A stretch of DNA of 9,298 nucleotides from JBJXGF01 sp046153015 (GTDB lineage Bacteria > Actinomycetota > Acidimicrobiia > Acidimicrobiales > CAIXPF01), in assembly GCA_046153015.1 (NCBI GenBank), contig JBJXGF010000375.1, forward strand, positions 1-9,298, written 5' to 3'. Shown one piece after another: positions 1 to 6,701 of the stretch. Position 1 is the stretch's first letter, and the number at the start of each line of letters is the position of its first letter. The notes below the pieces were generated by a model that had not been told where the DNA came from, did not search any database, and worked only from the letters and a program-made list of their open reading frames with translations. A program made the translations under genes and the position numbers.

Positions 1-1
1 A

Positions 2-88
2 CCCTTCGTCTGGCACAAGACCGCCGAACAGATCCTGGAACGCCTCGCCGGCTACTGCCAAGCCGTCAACAACGGAGCAACCAAATAA
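2..88 (+). CDS. IS630-family transposase, C-terminal end (partial)
   Basis: The window opens inside a reading frame that ends at TAA 86-88. Its 28 visible residues begin PFVWHKTAEQILERLAGYC. IS630-family (DDE, Tc1/mariner-like) transposases typically end with this kind of tail, a PF.W.KTA.EIL motif followed by a short helix. The catalytic DDE core lies off the left edge, so activity cannot be judged. The element reads left to right, and its outer end should lie shortly after the stop. The neighbouring arsA frame runs antisense through this tail and stops at 52-54. The family call rests on a short but characteristic motif. Confidence 0.7.
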   Translation, partial: PFVWHKTAEQILERLAGYCQAVNNGATK

Positions 89-1812
89 CCCCGGTTCTTC
101 ACCCCTTCAACCTTCCAGGACACTAGGTCCTCGACGCGGCGCAGATGCCGGGCCTCGAGGCGTGCTCGCGAGGCGAGCACGGGATCACGTGTGCCCGACC
201 CGGACAAGACCGCGTTGACCACCCACCCGTAGGGCTCGATACCAGCCCGGCGCAGGTCCTCCTGGAGCGCAGCGGCCTCGTTCACCGGGGTCGTCTCGGC
301 CAGCGTCACAAGCAGCAACCTGGTGTAGGTCGGATCCTGCAGCCACATCAACAGGGTCACCACATGCCCTGCAGGGCGCGGGGCATGCATCACCTGGCGG
401 TGAAACGACCCAGTCACGTCCAACAGCAACAGCGTGTGCCCTGTCGGTGCGGTGTCGATCACGACGAACTGGTCGCGACCTCGGCGAAGGAGCTGCCGGA
501 ACGCCTGGAATACCGCCACCTCTTGGGAGCACGGCGATCGCAGGTCCTCCGCCAGCAACGCCAGCTGCGCCGCGTCAAAGCCGCCCCGACGCGCCGCGTC
601 GATCCGCCCCTCGACGTATACCCGGGTGGCCTCCGCGGGGTCCACCGCGCCGGTCGTGAGCGTTGCCAGCGCCGGATCGGCCGCCGCGGCATGACCCGCC
701 GAGTCAGTGGTCGACAAGTGGACGCGAAGCCGACGTCGCGCCAGACCGGTCGCGATCAACGATGCCACCGTGGTCTTGCCAACCCCGCCCTTGCCGGTGA
801 TCAGCACGACGCCCGGACCGGCTTCAGCGAGCTCGGCGATCAACTCCTCGATCCCGCGGCCCGCCACGACTCCTGCCGCAGGACTCGGGGCGACATCGAC
901 GGGGCTGCTGTCACCGGCGACGATCCGACGCAACGCCGAGACCCCGACGAGGTCGATCTTCGCCAACGGCGCCATCGCCGCATCGAGCTCGGCGAGCGGC
1001 GAAGGAATCGACGCCAACGCGGACCGTTGCATCGAGGCGAAGCCCTCCGCGACCGCGTCGCCGACCAGCGGATCGACGAGCACTCCATTGACGACGAGAC
1101 GCTGGTTGGTGATCCCCAACTCCGCCAGCTCGGTCGCCGCGTCTGCCGCGACCGCTAGCGCGTGGCGATCAGGCCGCGTGACGAGCACCAGCGTCGTGTT
1201 CGACGGGTCCTGCAACGCGGCGACCGCAGCGGCGTAGATCGGGCGGTGGTCCGCAAGCCCACCCAATGGCCCGAGGCAGCTCGTCGCGTCAGGGTTGGCG
1301 CCGAGGTAGTCGCTCCACGCCGCCGGCAAGCTCAACAACCGCAGCGTGTGCCCCGTTGGAGCGGTGTCGAGAAGCACACAGTCGTAGCCGGCGATCGCCG
1401 CTTCGTCGGCAAGGAGCCGGGCGAAGGTGTCGAACGCGGCGACCTCCACCGTGCACGCGCCGGCCAGCTGCTCCTCGAGCGCCGCGATCTCCGCGTCGGG
1501 CAACACCCCCCGATACGGCCCGATCACCCGGGACCGATACTCGTTCGCGGCCACTTCGGGGTCGAGGTCCATCAGGTCGAGACCAGCAACCCCCGGCGCA
1601 GACGCCGGATGGTCGCCCGGCCGGGTCTCGAACACGTCGCCGAGATTCGAGGCCGGGTCCGTCGACACCAACAACACCCGGCGGCCCGAATCAGCCAGTG
1701 CCACCGCAACCCCCGATGCCACCGTGGTCTTGCCGACTCCGCCCTTCCCGGTGAACAGCGCGAACCGCGTGAGCACTGAACACCAATCGAGCGGACGCAT
1801 CGCATCGGCCAT
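52..1812 (-). CDS. arsA: Arsenite-pump ATPase ArsA, two-domain, 3' end replaced by IS630 sequence
   Basis: ArsA is the cytoplasmic ATPase that energises the ArsB arsenite/antimonite efflux pump. Both halves are visible. Half 1 has a P-loop GKGGVGKTT (residues 22-30) and DTAPTGHTLR (149-158). Half 2 has a P-loop GKGGVGKTT (340-348) and DTAPTGHTL (453-461). The three metalloid-binding cysteines known from E. coli ArsA have counterparts at C120 (GACTVEVAAFD), C179 (SCLGPL) and C428 (SPCSQEVAVFQAF). Similarity ends near residue 563; the last 23 residues are read antisense from the IS630 end and stop at 52-54. By comparison with E. coli ArsA, roughly the last 28 native residues (final strand and helix of domain 2) are missing. 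The start is ATG 1812 with no clear Shine-Dalgarno; M5 (1800) is an alternative. No arsD, arsB or arsR is seen nearby. Family call very sure; function after truncation uncertain. Confidence 0.93.
   Translation of the reverse strand: MADAMRPLDWCSVLTRFALFTGKGGVGKTTVASGVAVALADSGRRVLLVSTDPASNLGDVFETRPGDHPASAPGVAGLDLMDLDPEVAANEYRSRVIGPYRGVLPDAEIAALEEQLAGACTVEVAAFDTFARLLADEAAIAGYDCVLLDTAPTGHTLRLLSLPAAWSDYLGANPDATSCLGPLGGLADHRPIYAAAVAALQDPSNTTLVLVTRPDRHALAVAADAATELAELGITNQRLVVNGVLVDPLVGDAVAEGFASMQRSALASIPSPLAELDAAMAPLAKIDLVGVSALRRIVAGDSSPVDVAPSPAAGVVAGRGIEELIAELAEAGPGVVLITGKGGVGKTTVASLIATGLARRRLRVHLSTTDSAGHAAAADPALATLTTGAVDPAEATRVYVEGRIDAARRGGFDAAQLALLAEDLRSPCSQEVAVFQAFRQLLRRGRDQFVVIDTAPTGHTLLLLDVTGSFHRQVMHAPRPAGHVVTLLMWLQDPTYTRLLLVTLAETTPVNEAAALQEDLRRAGIEPYGWVVNAVLSGSGTRDPVLASRARLEARHLRRVEDLVSWKVEGVKNRGYLVAPLLTAWQ
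89..125. mobile_element. Right end of the IS630-like element, abutting arsA
   Basis: About 35 bases separate the transposase stop from recognisable arsA sequence. IS630 elements insert at TA and duplicate it; a TA at 124-125 lies exactly where ArsA similarity stops on the other strand. The terminal sequence would then end in CCAGGACAC (115-123). The matching left inverted repeat is outside the window, so the boundary is inferred from the gene junction and not from a paired repeat. Confidence 0.5.
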
Positions 1813-2371
1813 GGACCGAGCGTACGCGTGCCGGCCATTGGGGCTTTCCGGCGCCCGGGCCGCAGAGTGGTGTGTGGACCCGAGACAGCCACCTCCCCCC
1901 GTGGGGCTCGCGGCCGGCCCCGCCGCCTTACCCAGCTTGGCGACAGGCGCCGTGGCGAGGGCGGCCGCAGGAGGAACGCGTGGCCTCGGCGAGTCGGATC
2001 AGGCCGAGTGACCTGCGCAGCTGACGGCTCACCGAACGCCCCGAGGTCGCCGACGTCAACACGACGCACATTGCGCCGCACATGGCCGACACTGTGGTTC
2101 GAGTTTGAGCAGGACAGCACGGAGCCGAATGAATCGGTCGCCGTGCGCCATCGACGTCCGCTCCGGGCTGTCGATCGAGATCGGCCGCCACACGTCGTCG
2201 TCCGACGACGCCGATCCCAGGGTTGCCCGAGCCGTAGCGGTCGACGACCACGGCAACATCGAACTGCAGGTGCTTGCCGGAGGCGGGCGACCGTGCTCAA
2301 CTCCCTCGCCCCGCCCGGCCACCCGGGTTGGCGTTCGTCGCGGTAGACCGTTCCTGACGGGACCAGGCCGT
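1813..2371. other. 559-base interval with no recognisable gene
   Basis: Between the arsA start and the end of the DUF1772 gene (both minus strand) several frames are open, but their translations are arginine- and proline-rich with no domain I recognise, as expected of GC-rich non-coding or degraded DNA. The interval must hold the arsA promoter and the downstream end of the DUF1772 transcript. I see no convincing hairpin terminator, tRNA or repeat here. A decayed gene remnant cannot be excluded. Confidence 0.5.
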
Positions 2372-2854
2372 TCAGGTCGCTCGGGCGGCGAGGGTCAGCA
2401 GCGTGGCGGCGGTGATGCTGGTCAGTGCACGGAGGTGGTTGGCGTTCGTCCACGCCGCGGCGTACCGGGTCCAGGTCTGAGCGGAGTCGACGGTGTCGGG
2501 ACGGACCGCAGCGAGGGCATCGTTGCGGGGCACGTGGTACGCGACGGTGAGGACGACGCCGGCGAGGTAGATGGCGGCGGCCGTGAGTTGGTAGACCGCG
2601 CGGCGCTCGGGGAGATCAACGCTTGCTGCGATGGCGACGGTGAGACAGCCGAGGGCGCTGCCGAACAGGGCGGTCATGAACAGCGGGTTCGGTGCTTTCC
2701 GGTTCATGGCTTGCATCGCGGTCATGCCGGTGGGGTGCGGGAGTGCTCGTAGGGCGGGCATGACGAAGGTCGAGAACGCGAAGAACACGCCCCCGGAGAT
2801 CCCGCACCCGATGGCCGTGGCGACGGTGAGGTGGTCCACGATGCGGCCGGGCAT
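2372..2854 (-). CDS. DUF1772 (anthrone oxygenase-like) membrane protein
   Basis: This 160-residue protein has four hydrophobic segments, at roughly residues 8-34, 57-79, 85-107 and 142-158. The first includes GISGGVFFAFSTFVMPAL, followed by AMQAMNRKAPNPLFM. That order and length fit the DUF1772 family, which is named 'anthrone oxygenase family' in some annotations; the enzyme role is proven only for a few fungal and polyketide-pathway relatives. It is probably a small inner-membrane protein. The gene is coupled to the upstream NmrA-like gene: on the minus strand the TGA of that gene overlaps this ATG (TGATG). A GTG one codon earlier (2857) is an alternative start. Family call good; substrate unknown. 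Confidence 0.85.
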   Translation of the reverse strand: MPGRIVDHLTVATAIGCGISGGVFFAFSTFVMPALRALPHPTGMTAMQAMNRKAPNPLFMTALFGSALGCLTVAIAASVDLPERRAVYQLTAAAIYLAGVVLTVAYHVPRNDALAAVRPDTVDSAQTWTRYAAAWTNANHLRALTSITAATLLTLAARAT

Positions 2855-3300
2855 CACGACGCCCTTTCGTGGGTGCGGGTCCAGGCGCCCGAGGCGGCCG
2901 CTTCGATGGCGAACGCGGTGAAGTCGCGGGGCTCGCGTCCGAGCGCGCGTTGGGCGCCGTTGTCGAGGTGGGCGTTGCGGCCGTCGAGGACACGGGCGAG
3001 GAGCTCGACGAGTTCGGCGGGCCCGCCGTGTTGCCGCGCTACCGCCGCGTTCTCGTCGAGGGTGACGGGGACATAGCTGATGCTGCGGTCCGGTGAGTAG
3101 GCCAGGTAGACCGCCGTGACCCCGTCGAGTGCCGCGGGCCAGGTGTGTGGGGCGTTCCAGTCGAACGGCGGGTGACCTGCACGAGACGCAACTCGGTGAT
3201 CAACGCCGAGGGCGTGGAGGCGCTGAGCGACACGGCGGCCGGTCTTGCCGGCGCCAGCGGTGACGAGGACGAAGGGGTGGGGAGCGTTGTGTTCGGTCAT
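2854..3300 (-). CDS. NmrA-type NAD(P)-binding protein with a large internal deletion
   Basis: The 148-residue product opens with a Rossmann strand-loop-helix, VLVTAGAGKTGRRV (residues 11-24, GxGxxG at 16-21). SRAGHPPFDWNAPHTW and LDGVTAVYLAYSPD follow, as at the N-terminus of NmrA/HSCARG-type NAD(P)-binding reductases. It then jumps at about residue 72 to SYVPVTLDENAA and VLDGRNAHLDNGAQRALG, which belong to the C-terminal end of the same family. Members are usually about 280 residues, so some 130 central residues are absent while the frame is kept. The Rossmann fold is incomplete and oxidoreductase activity is doubtful. The start ATG 3300 is chosen because family similarity begins there; ATG 3336 would add 12 residues. 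Neither has a clear Shine-Dalgarno. The gene overlaps DUF1772 and diverges from an AraC-family regulator. Confidence 0.8.
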   Translation of the reverse strand: MTEHNAPHPFVLVTAGAGKTGRRVAQRLHALGVDHRVASRAGHPPFDWNAPHTWPAALDGVTAVYLAYSPDRSISYVPVTLDENAAVARQHGGPAELVELLARVLDGRNAHLDNGAQRALGREPRDFTAFAIEAAASGAWTRTHERAS

Positions 3301-3368
3301 GTGATGAGCCAACACCGCACGGCCGAGACGATCCATAGTCGACGTGCTCAGATACATGCGCCGCCGTC

Positions 3369-3382
3369 TACACTCGCAGGGG
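3369..3382 (+). promoter_or_regulatory. Candidate -10 element for the AraC-family gene
   Basis: TACACT at 3369-3374 matches the -10 consensus at four of six positions and lies 8 bases before ATG 3383. Transcription starting about 7 bases downstream would give a leaderless or nearly leaderless mRNA, common in Actinobacteria. AGGGG (3378-3382) touches that ATG, too close for a Shine-Dalgarno there, but it is 9 bases from ATG 3392. I see no good -35. The 82-base divergent interval 3301-3382 should also carry the NmrA-gene promoter. Confidence 0.35.
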
Positions 3383-4405
3383 ATGGACGCCATGGTCGGA
3401 CTGCTCGACGGCACCCGCGCGCGAGGCGCGTTCCTCCTCCGCGGCGTCCTCGACCCACCGTGGGCTCTGCGAATCCAAGACCGTGCCCCACTCACCCTGG
3501 TCGCCGTCGTACGTGGACACGCCTGGCTGACCATGGGGCAAGCCGCTCCGGTCCCGGCCGGGGCCGGTGATGTTGCCCTCATCCGTGGTCCCGACCACTA
3601 CGAGATCGCCGACACACCAAACACACCGGCCCAGGTCGTGATCCACCCCGGCCAGCGCTGCACGACGCTGCACGGAGAGGACCTGGCGTTGTCGATGGGA
3701 CTCGGCATCCGCACCTGGGGGAACAACCCCGACGGCGCCACCATGATGCTCACCGGGACCTACGAATCCCACAGCACCATCGCCAAACCCCTCCTCGACG
3801 CACTGCCCCCCATCATCGTCGTGCGCGGCAACGACTGGGACAGCCCCCTCGTCGAGTTGCTGGGCCAGGAGATCGTCAAGAACGATCCCGGCCAAGACGT
3901 CGTGCTCGACCGGTTGCTCGACCTCTTGGTGGTCGCCGTCGTGCGCGCCTGGTGCACCCGTCAGGACAGCGCCGCACCCGGCTGGTGGCGGGCCTCGAAC
4001 GACCCGATCGTCGGCCACGCACTGCGCCTCATCCACAACCGGCCCGACGAGCCATGGACCATCGCCACCCTCGCCCACGAGGTCGGCGTGTCGCGAGCGA
4101 ACCTGGCGCGGCGCTTCCACGACCTCGTCGGCGTACCGCCCATCGGCTATCTCACCCGCTGGCGGCTCGCCCTGGCCGCCGACCTCCTCGCCAACCCCGA
4201 CGCCACGATCGCGGCGGTCGCCCAACAAGTCGGCTACAGCAGCGCATTCGCGCTCAGCACCGCCTACAAGCGCCACCACGGCCTCAGCCCCCGCCAGCAC
4301 CGCACCAGCCAGCCACGGCCCCCGAAGGCGCAGCCGCACGCCGACCCGTTCGGAGGCGGTGCACCCGCCGTTGGCGTCGACGCAGACCTCCCTCCCCGCC
4401 CGTAG
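3383..4405 (+). CDS. AraC-family transcriptional regulator with N-terminal cupin domain
   Basis: The 340-residue protein opens MDAMVGLLDGTRARGAFLL, a usual start for AraC regulators with a 'cupin_6' sensor domain. The sensor spans roughly residues 7-182 and includes PLTLVAVVRGHAWLTMG and GDVALIRGPDHYEI. The C-terminal AraC DNA-binding domain has two helix-turn-helix units: TIATLAHEVGVSRANLARRF (about 226-245) and TIAAVAQQVGYSSAFALSTA (about 275-294), ending YKRHHGLSPRQHR. A proline-rich tail of about 33 residues follows. ATG 3383 agrees with the family start; ATG 3392 has the better-spaced AGGGG. Upstream ATG 3344 would add 13 basic residues and is less likely. It is divergent from the NmrA-like/DUF1772 pair, the usual arrangement for a regulator of such enzymes. 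The ligand is unknown. Confidence 0.92.
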   Translation: MDAMVGLLDGTRARGAFLLRGVLDPPWALRIQDRAPLTLVAVVRGHAWLTMGQAAPVPAGAGDVALIRGPDHYEIADTPNTPAQVVIHPGQRCTTLHGEDLALSMGLGIRTWGNNPDGATMMLTGTYESHSTIAKPLLDALPPIIVVRGNDWDSPLVELLGQEIVKNDPGQDVVLDRLLDLLVVAVVRAWCTRQDSAAPGWWRASNDPIVGHALRLIHNRPDEPWTIATLAHEVGVSRANLARRFHDLVGVPPIGYLTRWRLALAADLLANPDATIAAVAQQVGYSSAFALSTAYKRHHGLSPRQHRTSQPRPPKAQPHADPFGGGAPAVGVDADLPPRP

Positions 4406-4789
4406 ACGCGTAGCGACGACCCCGTGGTGTGAGAGCGGTGCTCGGAACGCGCGGGTCGGCTGCACGCTGCCCCTCCGCCGCCTCGACAGGCTTGTCCGGG
4501 TTCGTCACGGGGAGTGGCGATGGCGGGCGCAGCCCGTCGACTGGTGGCCGCCGCTCGTAAAGGCCGAACCCGTGCAACTGTTCAGGCCCCAGCGGCAAGA
4601 TGCCAAGCGCTTGTTATCGAGCCGGTCGACTAGGTGCGTTCGTAGGTCGCTCGTACCAACTCGGCGGCCGCACAGCAAGTAGTAGGGCTCCGGCGCTGCT
4701 CGGCTGCAATCGCTGGCTGTTCGATCTGATCAGAGCGGATGATGAGGGTGATGCTCTTTTCGGTCAAATAGACGCCATGGGGGCGTCGG
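4406..4789. other. 384-base convergent interval, no called gene
   Basis: This interval lies between the 3' ends of the AraC gene (+) and the MarR-PDZ gene (-). I recognise no protein, tRNA or IS end in it. An 8-bp perfect inverted repeat, CGGGTTCG (4497-4504) and CGAACCCG (4565-4572), encloses about 60 bases. On the minus strand, 4480-4598 reads as a proline-rich peptide including LYERRPPVDGLRPPSPLPV, which may be a decayed or chance frame. From about 4600 the DNA is less GC-rich than its surroundings. Confidence 0.4.
4765..4789 (-). terminator. Weak hairpin after the MarR-PDZ gene
   Basis: GACGCC (4771-4776) pairs with GGCGTC (4782-4787) across a 5-base loop, just after the MarR-PDZ stop at 4790-4792 on the minus strand. 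On the transcript the stem is followed by TATTTG, a poor U-tract. The placement is right for an intrinsic terminator but the stem is short. Confidence 0.3.
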
Positions 4790-5617
4790 TCACGGTGTGA
4801 TGGTGAGCGCGTGGTCGTCGCCCTGACGGTGCACGGTGAGCGTGAGTCGAGTGGATGGCTTGTTGGTCGCCCGTTCAAGGCACACCAGTGAGGTGATGGG
4901 CGTGTCGTTGCACTTGACCAGGAGGTCGCCGACGTGCAGCCCAGCTGCCGCGGCGGGTGTGTCGGTCTCGACGGCTTCGATGAGAAGGCCGGGCCGGAAG
5001 GGGAGGCCGACGTCGGCGCGTTTGCGGGCGGTGCTTGCCGCCGACGCGGTTCGGAACCCGAGGCGGAGGTCGGGGCGGCCTGCGTCGGGTTGCTCGAGGT
5101 CGATGAGCAGGGTCTTGAGGATCCGTTCGAGCGTTTGGAGGTCGTCGTGGGGGAGCGCGGCGGGGAGACGTGCTTCGTTGGCGAGGTGGCGGGGGGCGAC
5201 GGCATCGAAGGTGGCCTTGCCAGCGTCGGTGAGGGCGATAACCGCCGCGCGCGAGTCGGCGGGGTCGACGTGGCGTTCGACGAGGCCGCGTGTCGCGAGC
5301 TTGTCGATGCGCAGGCTCACGGTGCCCGAGGTGAGGCGGAGCGCGGTCATGAGTTCGCGTTGGCTGAGCCGGTAGGGGGGGCCGACGCGGTTCAGGTTGG
5401 CGAGCACGGCGAAGTCGGTGCTGGTGATCCCCGCCTCGTTGAACACGCGTTCGATGTCGAGCGACCAGGCTGCGGCGATGCGGGTGAGCCGGTAGACGAC
5501 ACCGATCGGGGTGACGTCGAGATCGGGCCGCACGGCGGGCCATTCCTGCAGCAGCCGTTCGACGTGATCGTGGAGCTCGGTGGGCCGGGGCTGCTGCCCG
5601 CCAGTCGCCTTGGCCAT
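4790..5617 (-). CDS. MarR-family regulator fused to a C-terminal PDZ domain
   Basis: This is a 275-residue, probably cytoplasmic, protein. Residues about 35-170 form a MarR winged helix: DFAVLANLNRVGPPYRLSQR, recognition helix RLTSGTVSLRIDKLATRGLV (94-113), and wing DPADSRAAVIALTDAGK (118-134). After a linker, residues about 185-275 form an HtrA-type PDZ domain: carboxylate-loop-like RPGLLIEAV (208-216), then TPAAAAGLHVGDLLVKCND. MarR proteins are normally about 140-180 residues, so the extra 100 residues are a real added domain. The only two cysteines, C236 and C246, lie in the PDZ part. Start ATG 5617 is chosen over ATG 5647 because GAGGAG lies 6 bases upstream; it also fits family length. 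The gene is divergent from the bestrophin gene across a palindromic operator, so it probably regulates itself and that operon. PDZ domains bind C-terminal peptides in other proteins; a peptide or partner signal here is inference. Confidence 0.92.
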   Translation of the reverse strand: MAKATGGQQPRPTELHDHVERLLQEWPAVRPDLDVTPIGVVYRLTRIAAAWSLDIERVFNEAGITSTDFAVLANLNRVGPPYRLSQRELMTALRLTSGTVSLRIDKLATRGLVERHVDPADSRAAVIALTDAGKATFDAVAPRHLANEARLPAALPHDDLQTLERILKTLLIDLEQPDAGRPDLRLGFRTASAASTARKRADVGLPFRPGLLIEAVETDTPAAAAGLHVGDLLVKCNDTPITSLVCLERATNKPSTRLTLTVHRQGDDHALTITP

Positions 5618-5655
5618 CTCGGGCTCCTCGCTCCGCGTCTGCGACAAGTGGCTCT

Positions 5656-5661
5656 ATCCTA
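5656..5661 (-). promoter_or_regulatory. Candidate -10 of the MarR-PDZ gene
   Basis: On the minus strand TAGGAT (plus-strand ATCCTA, 5656-5661) matches the -10 consensus at four of six positions. It would place the transcript start near 5649, giving a 5' leader of about 30 bases that carries the GAGGAG ribosome-binding site. No clear -35 is seen; the region where it would lie overlaps the palindromic repeats. Confidence 0.35.
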
Positions 5662-5669
5662 AAGCTTGG

Positions 5670-5701
5670 CAATATCACTTGATATCACGCAATGATATCA
5701 A
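5670..5701. promoter_or_regulatory. Tandem palindromic operator, probably for the MarR-PDZ protein
   Basis: The 8-bp perfect palindrome TGATATCA occurs at 5680-5687 and 5693-5700. The outer bases make a perfect 9-bp inverted repeat: TTGATATCA (5679-5687), spacer CGCAA, TGATATCAA (5693-5701). A third degenerate copy, CAATATCA (6 of 8), lies at 5670-5677. MarR-family operators are commonly short AT-rich palindromes of about this size located between the regulator and a divergent target. The two centres are 13 bp apart, so dimers would not sit on the same DNA face unless they overlap or bind as one unit. The protein-site pairing is inference from position. Confidence 0.7.
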
Positions 5702-5709
5702 AGTATGAT
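5679..5709 (+). promoter_or_regulatory. Promoter of the bestrophin operon
   Basis: TATGAT (5704-5709) is one base off the -10 consensus, and TTGATA (5679-5684) is close to the -35 consensus, with a long 19-base spacer. A start about 8 bases after the -10 coincides with ATG 5718, so the mRNA may be leaderless; GAGGG touches that ATG and cannot serve as a normally spaced ribosome-binding site. The operator palindromes overlap the -35 and fill the spacer, which suits repression by blocking RNA polymerase. Confidence 0.55.
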
Positions 5710-5717
5710 GGCGAGGG

Positions 5718-6655
5718 ATGATCGTCAAGGACAACCTCCACCCGGCCAAGGTGTTCGGCTACGTCCGCCAACCGCTGCTGTTCTCCGCAACCGTCGCCGT
5801 AGTCGTTGTCGTGGCCCGCCGGGCCACCGGCAGCGCGCAACTGGCGTTCCCTTTGGCGCCGGTCGCCACGCTGGGCGCAGCTGTCTCGATCTTCGTAGCC
5901 TTTCGGAACAATGCATCGTACGGGCGGTGGTGGGAAGCGCGGACGGTGTGGGCCAACATCCACAACAGCTCGCGGGTCCTCGCCCGCCAACTCGTGGCTG
6001 CGACGGACAACGCGATCGAGTCAGGGTCGGGCGGCGCCCGGGAGGACGTGTTGGCCTACCGCCGCGAGTTGGTCCTGCGAATCGTCGCATTCGCGCACGC
6101 GCTCCGCCTGCAGTTGCGCGACGAGCGCGACTGGACGGCGCTGTCACCGTTCGTGAGCGACGCCGAGTACGAGGCGCTCGCTCGCGCCGACAACAAGGCA
6201 AACCTGCTTCTCCAACGCCAAGCCGTTCGCATCAAGGACGGGGTCCGCGACGGCATCGTCGGCCAGTTCGACCCGATCACCCTCGAACCCAACCTGGCCG
6301 CGCTCAACGCCTCAGTCGCGGCGTGCGAGCGGATCAAGACCACGCCGACCCCCCGCCAATACGACTACTTCACCCGTCGAGCCGTGCTGCTGCTCGCCCT
6401 CCTGTTGCCGTTCGGGCTCGAGAGCGTCATCCCCCACAACCAGGAATGGCTTGTGATCGTGCTGTCGGTCTCCGTCGCCGGGTGTTCATCGTTCTCGAAC
6501 GGGTCGGCGCCGTGATCGACGCGCCCTTCCTCAACGCGCCGACCGACATCCCCATGACCGCCATCGCGACCGAGATCGAGCGCGACCTGCGCGAGCAGCT
6601 CGGCGACGATCACCGCCCCGCCGCGCCAGTCCCCGTCGACGGTTACCTCTGGTGA
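5718..6655 (+). pseudogene. Bestrophin-family (UPF0187) channel-like protein, frameshifted near its 3' end
   Basis: Bacterial bestrophins are homopentameric inner-membrane ion channels. The first 255 residues fit: an MIVKD start, a hydrophobic segment about 20-34, LAPVATLGAAVSIFVAFRNN (46-65) followed by the hallmark SYGRWWEAR, and YDYFTRRAVLLLALLLPFGL (215-234). The frame then breaks: it continues CSSFSNG and stops at 6515. From 6482 the -1 frame gives VFIVLERVGAVIDAPF and ends PVPVDGYLW at TGA 6653-6655, a normal bestrophin C-terminus. Loss of one G in GGG 6480-6482 explains it; restored, the protein is about 312 residues, the usual length. This could be a true mutation or a sequencing error. 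As written, a 265-residue protein without the final conserved segment would be made. It is the first gene of a plus-strand string, divergent from MarR-PDZ. Confidence 0.85.
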
Positions 6656-6701
6656 GCGTCGCGCCGCCCCAGCCCCACCGCAGCTCTGCAGGAGTTCATC
6701 G

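Noticed and set aside
145..1158. Plus-strand open frame opposite arsA
   Set aside because: It is Arg/Gln-rich, without motifs, and fully antisense to a clear two-domain ArsA.
1813..2371. An arsD or arsR gene expected upstream of arsA
   Set aside because: No frame in this interval shows the vicinal cysteines of ArsD or an ArsR winged helix.
3368..4465. Long minus-strand open frame opposite the AraC regulator
   Set aside because: It is a shadow of the AraC gene, with no recognisable motifs; the plus-strand frame has full cupin and helix-turn-helix signatures.
4934..5662. Plus-strand open frame opposite the MarR-PDZ gene
   Set aside because: It is Gly/Glu/Val-rich shadow sequence; the minus-strand gene has a good Shine-Dalgarno and two clear domains.
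6476..6490. Programmed -1 ribosomal frameshifting in the bestrophin gene
   Set aside because: There is no X-XXY-YYZ slippery heptamer or obvious downstream structure, and bestrophins are not known to use frameshifting. Loss of one base explains the data.
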